From the NCBI GenBank assembly GCA_905233425.1, contig CAJOEC010000024.1:1-44326 (forward strand): a DNA stretch of 44,326 bases. Direction: 5' to 3'. Position 1 is the stretch's first letter. Each line of letters starts with the position of its first letter. This DNA is from an uncultured Prevotella sp. (GTDB taxonomy: Bacteria; Bacteroidota; Bacteroidia; Bacteroidales; Bacteroidaceae). The notes below the pieces were generated by a model. It searched no databases. It was not told where the DNA came from and saw only the letters and a list, made by a program, of their open reading frames with translations. Below, in pieces: positions 39,845 to 44,326 of this stretch. The position numbers and the translations under genes are program-made.

Positions 39845-41431
39845 ATGAGAAAATATCCAGTAGGCATCCAGAGCTTTGAAAAAATCCGTAACGAGGGATA
39901 TGTGTATGTTGACAAGACTCCACTCATCTATAAGATGATTACCGAGGGCTGCCCCTATTTCCTGAGTCGTCCGCGTCGCTTCGGCAAGTCGCTGTTAGTG
40001 AGCACGCTGGCAGCGGTGTTCGAGGGGCGACGCGAGCTTTTCGAGGCGTTCACCACCGACGATGGTATAGAGCAGCCACGACTCTTTATCGCCACCACCA
40101 GCTGGAAGTGGGAGAAGTACCCCGTGCTGCGCTTTGACTTCAGCAAGAGCAACCTCACGTCCATCGATAAGCTCGACGAGTACATCGATTTCACGTTATC
40201 TATCTATGAGCAGGAATATGACATCACGCCATCGGGTGCCGGTACCAGTGTCCGCATGGTAAACATCATCCACGCCGCTGAGCGTAAGATGGGCAAGAAG
40301 GTGGTGGTGCTTGTTGACGAGTACGACAACATGATGCTCCACTGCCTGGGAGACGCGCCGATGCAGAAGTTGGTGAGGGAACGCTTCCAGGATCTCTTCA
40401 CACCACTGAAGGGCGAAGACGACCACCTACAGTTCGTCTTCATCACCGGCATCTCGAAATTCTCGCAGATGGGCATCTTCAGCAAGCTGAACAACCTGAA
40501 CAACATCTCGATGGTCCCTGACTACGAGACTATCTGCGGCATATCCGAAGATGAACTCGTCACCACCCTGCGCCCCGACATCGAGCTACTGGCCGCTAAG
40601 CAGGGGTTACCTTACGAAGCGATGCTGGCCGAGTTGAAAGCGAACTACGACGGTTACCATTTCAGCGAAGAGAAGACCGACATGTACAACCCCTTCAGTC
40701 TGGTCAAGGCCTTCAACAACAAGAAGGTGGGCAGCTACTGGTTCGATAGCGCCACGCCTTCGTCGCTCTTCGACATGCTCGCCAACATGCCGCCTATTGA
40801 CATGGCCGACATTGACGGCACGAAATGCGAGGCCAGTGCCTTCGACCAGCCCTTCGACAGCTACGAGGCCCCGCTGCCTGTGCTCTATCAGAGCGGTTAC
40901 CTGACCATCAAGGAATACCTGCCCCAGCGCGACCAGTATGTGCTGGGCTTCCCCAACAAGGAGGTGCGCAAGGGCTTTGCCACGAGTCTCTACCGCTATG
41001 TCACCCATACGCAGGCCGACAACCGCAACCGTTCTGCGTTCCTGGACGCCTACCTCGATTTCCGCGACGATGGAAACCTGGCACCTTTCATCGAGGCCCT
41101 GAAGGTCTTCTTCGCCGGTGTGCCCTATATGATTGACGACAAGGACGAGCACCATTTCCACGCTATGCTCTACACACTCTTCGTCTCTTTTGGAGCCGAC
41201 GTGGTGGCCGAGGACCTCTCGGCAAAAGGCCGCGCCGACCTGACGCTGAAGATGCCAAAGGGCATATACATCATCGAGCTGAAATACGACGACACCGCCG
41301 AAGCCGCCCTGAAGCAGATAGACGAGCGCGGCTATGCCAACAAGTATGCCCTCGACGGCCGCCCGATTACCAAGGTGGGCATCGCCTTCTCGTCGAAAGA
41401 GCGTAACATCACGGAATGGCATAATGATTAA
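39845..41431 (+). CDS. AAA-ATPase-like protein with PD-(D/E)XK C-terminus (PF09820/PF08011 type)
   Basis: The 528-aa product starts YPVGIQSFEKIRNEGYVYVDKT, the signature opening of this very abundant Bacteroidota family. The P-loop is RPRRFGKS (42-49), and VVVLVDEYDN is the Walker B region. The C-terminal nuclease-like motif is complete: Asp465 (GRADLTL), Glu478 and Lys480 (IIELKY). The function is not established; the family is often thought to be mobile or regulatory. It is distinct in sequence from the two DUF234-type ATPases in this window but shares their overall plan. The following amylase gene starts 34 bp after its stop. Confidence 0.85.
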   Translation: MRKYPVGIQSFEKIRNEGYVYVDKTPLIYKMITEGCPYFLSRPRRFGKSLLVSTLAAVFEGRRELFEAFTTDDGIEQPRLFIATTSWKWEKYPVLRFDFSKSNLTSIDKLDEYIDFTLSIYEQEYDITPSGAGTSVRMVNIIHAAERKMGKKVVVLVDEYDNMMLHCLGDAPMQKLVRERFQDLFTPLKGEDDHLQFVFITGISKFSQMGIFSKLNNLNNISMVPDYETICGISEDELVTTLRPDIELLAAKQGLPYEAMLAELKANYDGYHFSEEKTDMYNPFSLVKAFNNKKVGSYWFDSATPSSLFDMLANMPPIDMADIDGTKCEASAFDQPFDSYEAPLPVLYQSGYLTIKEYLPQRDQYVLGFPNKEVRKGFATSLYRYVTHTQADNRNRSAFLDAYLDFRDDGNLAPFIEALKVFFAGVPYMIDDKDEHHFHAMLYTLFVSFGADVVAEDLSAKGRADLTLKMPKGIYIIELKYDDTAEAALKQIDERGYANKYALDGRPITKVGIAFSSKERNITEWHND

Positions 41432-41436
41432 CTTTG
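41429..41436 (+). promoter_or_regulatory. -7-like box before the amylase gene
   Basis: TAACTTTG overlaps the stop codon of the ATPase gene. There is no TTTG at the standard -33 spacing, so the amylase may also be read through from upstream. Confidence 0.4.
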
Positions 41437-41465
41437 CGTTCTTAATCAATATCCGCCATATCACG

Positions 41466-44024
41466 ATGCAACGCTCCCTTCAACTCTTTCTGGTGTCCCT
41501 CGGCGTTTTCTGGTGTACATTGACAACAGGTGCAGAGACCTTCTGCGGCCAGCGCACCGACTTCCGCGACGAGACCATCTACTTCGTGATGACCACGCGG
41601 TTCTTCGACGGCGACCCGTCGAACAACGCTCAGTGCTGGGACAACCGCCAGCGCAACCAGGGCGACCCGCCTTGGCGCGGCGACTTTAAGGGCCTCATCG
41701 AGAAGCTCGACTACATCAAGGCGTTGGGCTTCACCGCCGTGTGGATCACCCCCGTGGTGCAGAACGCCTCGGGCTATGACTACCACGGCTACCACGCCAG
41801 CGACTTCAGCAGCGTGGACCGGCGGTTGGAGAGCGAGGGCGTGTCGCTGAAGACGCTCGTCGATGCTGTGCACCAGCGGGGCATGAAGCTTGTGGTCGAC
41901 ATCGTGCTCAACCATACGGGCAACTACGGCGAGGAACATTTGTGTAAGCTGTTCCGTCGCGACTGGAGCAAGCCGCAGAGCGTGATGAACCAGTGCATGG
42001 TGCCCATCCTGCAGAAGGACGGAGGCCGTCTGCCCGACAACTACAACAGCATGGGTGGCAGCGACCAGTATAACACCCGTCTGGTGCAGATGAAGAACCC
42101 CGCCAACGACACCCACAACCTGTGGCACCACTTCGGCAACTTCAACTGGGACAACGAGACACGCTGGTGGGCGCAGATAGCCGGCGACTGCGTGGACCTG
42201 AACACCGAGAACCCGCAGGTGAGCCAGTATCTCGTAGAGTGCTACACCTCTTTTATTAATATGGGTGTCGACGCCTTCCGCATCGACACAGGCGGGCATA
42301 TCGCGCCGCTCACGTTCAACAAGAACTTCCTGCCGCAGCTGCATCAAGCCGCACAGGCCGTGCAAAGCCAGCGTGGCGGTATGCCGTTTTTCATGTTTGC
42401 CGAGATATGCTCGCGTTACACCACGTGGTGGTACCGTCAGCAGCCAGCCCTCTCCTGTCCGTTCTACACGTGGAAGGAGCAGAAGAACTATGCCTGGGAC
42501 TTCGACCCCACCTCGTGGGACGGGCTCACCATCCCGGCCAACGAGAGCACCACCTTCGCCCATGTGAACATGAAGAGCTGCGAGGCCCACTACGCCGACA
42601 ACCGCGAGGGGTCGGAAGGTCGTCAGCCAACGAGCGACAACGCCTTCCTGCAAGGCAACGACTACCACCAGCCCGACTACTCGCAGGCATCGGGGTTGGG
42701 CGTTATCGACTTCCCCATGCACCACTGTTTCAAGGACATCGCCACGGCGTGGGACATCCGCAAGGGCGACAAATACTACAACGACGCAACGACGAACGTG
42801 GTCTATGTCGACTCGCACGACTATGCCCCGAACGGTGCGCCGGAGAACCAGCGCTTCGCCCAGCCGCAGAGCACGTGGGCCGAGAACCTCGACCTGATGT
42901 TCACTTTCCGCGGCATCCCCTGCCTCTACTACGGCAGCGAGATTGAGTTCCGCAAGGGCAAGGAGATTGACCGGGGCACTAACGACGCCTTGCGCAACAC
43001 AGGGCGTGCCTATTTCGGCGGCTATATCAAGGGCAGCGTCACGACCACCGACTTCGGACAGTACGCCCAGGCCACGGGCAACATGGCACAGACGCTCGCT
43101 CACCCCTTGGCGCAGCATATCCGCAGGCTGAACCTCATCCGTGCCGCCGTGCCGGCCCTGCGCAAGGGGCAGTACAGTACCGACGGCTGTCAGGGCAGCT
43201 ATGCCTTCAAGCGCCGTTATACCGACGATGAGACCGACAGCTACTGTCTGGTGACCATCAGCGGACCGGCTACGTTCACCGGCATCCTCAACGGCACCTA
43301 CACCGACTGCATCACCGGCGACGTGGTGACCGTCGGCGACCAACGGCTCACCGCCACCTGCCAGGGAAAGGGCAACATGCGCGTCTACGTGCTCTCCACT
43401 GATAAGACAGCGGCACCGGGAAAGGTGGGGGAGACGGGGCGCTACCTCTATGACAAGACGCCCGCCACTATAAATGACCCACAATGGGACGGCACACAGG
43501 AGGAGGACTCACCCAACAATGGCGACACTACTGTAGCGCCGCCACAGCTTGACGACCTGACAGTCTATACGCCAACTATCACCGAGGGCGAGCTGTCCGT
43601 TTTCCTCGAGACAGCACACGAGGGCGCCACCATCTGGGTTTGGAACAACCGTGAGAACTTCACCGGCGGCAACTGGAACACCAAGCCGGAGATGACCCTC
43701 ATGGGAAAGACCGCCGACGGCCAGCGCCGCATCCTGAAATGGACATACCAGGGCAACGGCTACCAGAGTATGCCCACGGGCCTCATCTTCGTGCCCACCG
43801 GCCAGCCGCAGACCGCCGACTTGCCTTACCAAAACCACGGCTACTACGTGGAGGGCAGTTACCACCACACCGTGACCGACACCGAGGGCATCGATGATGT
43901 GAAACGGGAACCAATAAACAATCACCGTTTGTACGACCTGCAAGGGCGGCGGCTCCACTCCATTGACCACCTGCCGTCAGGCTCCCTCTACATCCAAAAC
44001 AAACGGCTGATGATGAAACGATAA
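41466..44024 (+). CDS. Secreted GH13 alpha-amylase with a C-terminal starch-binding-like module
   Basis: An extracytoplasmic alpha-amylase. ATG 41466 gives a signal peptide (about 1-22, ending TTGA); frames open upstream overlap the preceding gene and lack it. GH13 signatures are VVDIVLNHTG (region I), the nucleophile Asp274 in GVDAFRIDTGGH, the acid/base Glu313 in FMFAEI, and Asp452 in VDSHDYAP (the usual NHD is SHD). After domain C, residues about 700-790 (TVYTPTITEGELSVFLE, WNNRENFTGGNW) resemble starch-binding modules of the CBM26/SusE kind. The tail YDLQGRRLHSI...LYIQNKRLMMKR is the C-terminal cap common on secreted Prevotella proteins, probably a T9SS-like signal. It may supply glucan for the internal glycogen operon, but it is far from it. 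Confidence 0.88.
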   Translation: MQRSLQLFLVSLGVFWCTLTTGAETFCGQRTDFRDETIYFVMTTRFFDGDPSNNAQCWDNRQRNQGDPPWRGDFKGLIEKLDYIKALGFTAVWITPVVQNASGYDYHGYHASDFSSVDRRLESEGVSLKTLVDAVHQRGMKLVVDIVLNHTGNYGEEHLCKLFRRDWSKPQSVMNQCMVPILQKDGGRLPDNYNSMGGSDQYNTRLVQMKNPANDTHNLWHHFGNFNWDNETRWWAQIAGDCVDLNTENPQVSQYLVECYTSFINMGVDAFRIDTGGHIAPLTFNKNFLPQLHQAAQAVQSQRGGMPFFMFAEICSRYTTWWYRQQPALSCPFYTWKEQKNYAWDFDPTSWDGLTIPANESTTFAHVNMKSCEAHYADNREGSEGRQPTSDNAFLQGNDYHQPDYSQASGLGVIDFPMHHCFKDIATAWDIRKGDKYYNDATTNVVYVDSHDYAPNGAPENQRFAQPQSTWAENLDLMFTFRGIPCLYYGSEIEFRKGKEIDRGTNDALRNTGRAYFGGYIKGSVTTTDFGQYAQATGNMAQTLAHPLAQHIRRLNLIRAAVPALRKGQYSTDGCQGSYAFKRRYTDDETDSYCLVTISGPATFTGILNGTYTDCITGDVVTVGDQRLTATCQGKGNMRVYVLSTDKTAAPGKVGETGRYLYDKTPATINDPQWDGTQEEDSPNNGDTTVAPPQLDDLTVYTPTITEGELSVFLETAHEGATIWVWNNRENFTGGNWNTKPEMTLMGKTADGQRRILKWTYQGNGYQSMPTGLIFVPTGQPQTADLPYQNHGYYVEGSYHHTVTDTEGIDDVKREPINNHRLYDLQGRRLHSIDHLPSGSLYIQNKRLMMKR

Positions 44025-44188
44025 AAGCTGTCCCACACATCTATTATACCTCCGCTCTGACAAAAAACTACCATGGATCCATAGTTGAGACGGCAAAGAG
44101 AAACGGGAAGTCGAAGTTCAAGACGCTGTGCCAGCTGGTTTCAGAGGACAAACCGAAAGAAATGTTTATTGAGGGGATGATTGCTTAG
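44025..44188 (+). pseudogene. Unidentified gene remnant after the amylase
   Basis: The frame after the amylase stop reads YYTSALTKNYHGSIVETAKR, continuing KSKFKTLCQLVSEDKPKEMF to a stop at 44186-44188, with no start codon. It looks like the C-terminus of a lost gene, perhaps a transposase-related one, but I cannot name the family. The rest to 44326 shows only a small palindrome (gtgcaaatttccaaatttcgcac region) and no gene. Confidence 0.35.
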
Positions 44189-44326
44189 GAGGGGCTGCTC
44201 TTGGCCTCTCCCAAAATGCTGCGGTAGGACTGAGTAGATTCTGTGCAAATTTCCAAATTTCGCACAAGAAAAATAGGACATTTTAACAAAAGGGAAAAAG
44301 AAAGGCTATAGCTGCAAAGAATTATC

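Noticed and set aside
41442..43484. A 680-codon open frame opposite the GH13 amylase
   Set aside because: Antisense shadow of a gene with complete catalytic motifs; the product is Val/His/Arg-rich and featureless.

Overview
The window looks like a chromosomal segment of a gut- or rumen-type Bacteroidales bacterium, most like Prevotella/Segatella. The evidence is sequence-internal. Promoters fit the Bacteroidota pattern TTTG-N20-TAnnTTTG. There is a GH133/GT4/GH57 glycogen operon, a SusD-like protein, an ECF sigma/anti-sigma/TonB-receptor operon, dockerin-like and FISUMP-type secreted proteins, and DUF234- and PF09820-type AAA ATPases. Most of the DNA is moderately GC-rich; 26.3-28.4 kb is clearly AT-rich and looks acquired.

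Layout. 1-722 is a gene-free patch of nested palindromes, including one full and one partial copy of a MITE-like repeat. 723-4436 holds the end of a surface-polysaccharide locus (2-epimerase and PLP aminotransferase) split by a Panacea-type toxin-antitoxin candidate. 4519-7746 holds an EEP hydrolase, an AAA ATPase and a small outer-membrane barrel. 8040-12958 is the glycogen operon. 13067-18742 (minus) holds a second, paralogous ATPase, a large beta-helix/putative hydrolase fusion and an FtsE-like ATPase. 19158-21992 (minus) holds hisIE and ribF-CPBP protease. A CAU tRNA at 22092 is followed by a Fic enzyme and an SDR. 24474-25403 is a dockerin/FISUMP protein, followed by a 900-bp gene-poor stretch. 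26323-28398 is the AT-rich TerB/unknown/Sel1 island. 28497-29182 is a HEPN/MNT pair. 29266-33950 holds a GNAT, a TonB receptor, an anti-sigma factor and an ECF sigma factor. 34198-37162 holds folK and maeB. 37395-44024 holds a SusD/dockerin chimera, a PF09820-type ATPase and a secreted GH13 amylase.

The most striking theme is the repeat load. At least seven families of short palindromic or tandem repeats are scattered between and inside genes, usually in frame, so that housekeeping and regulatory proteins (RibF, FolK, ECF sigma, anti-sigma, aminotransferase, EEP hydrolase, the 1123-aa beta-helix protein) carry extra repeat-encoded peptides. The clearest case is a 59-bp near-palindrome present at 57/59 identity inside two unrelated genes (4582-4640 and 21767-21825). 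I know of a comparable behaviour in Rickettsia palindromic elements, but I do not recognise these families as named elements. A second notable signal is that two paralogous DUF234-type ATPase genes carry the same palindrome at exactly the same distance from their -7 boxes, which suggests a shared operator. Several toxin-antitoxin-like or conflict genes (Panacea pair, Fic, HEPN/MNT) and the AT-rich island complete the accessory content. All functional calls are from reading motifs by eye; no search was run.
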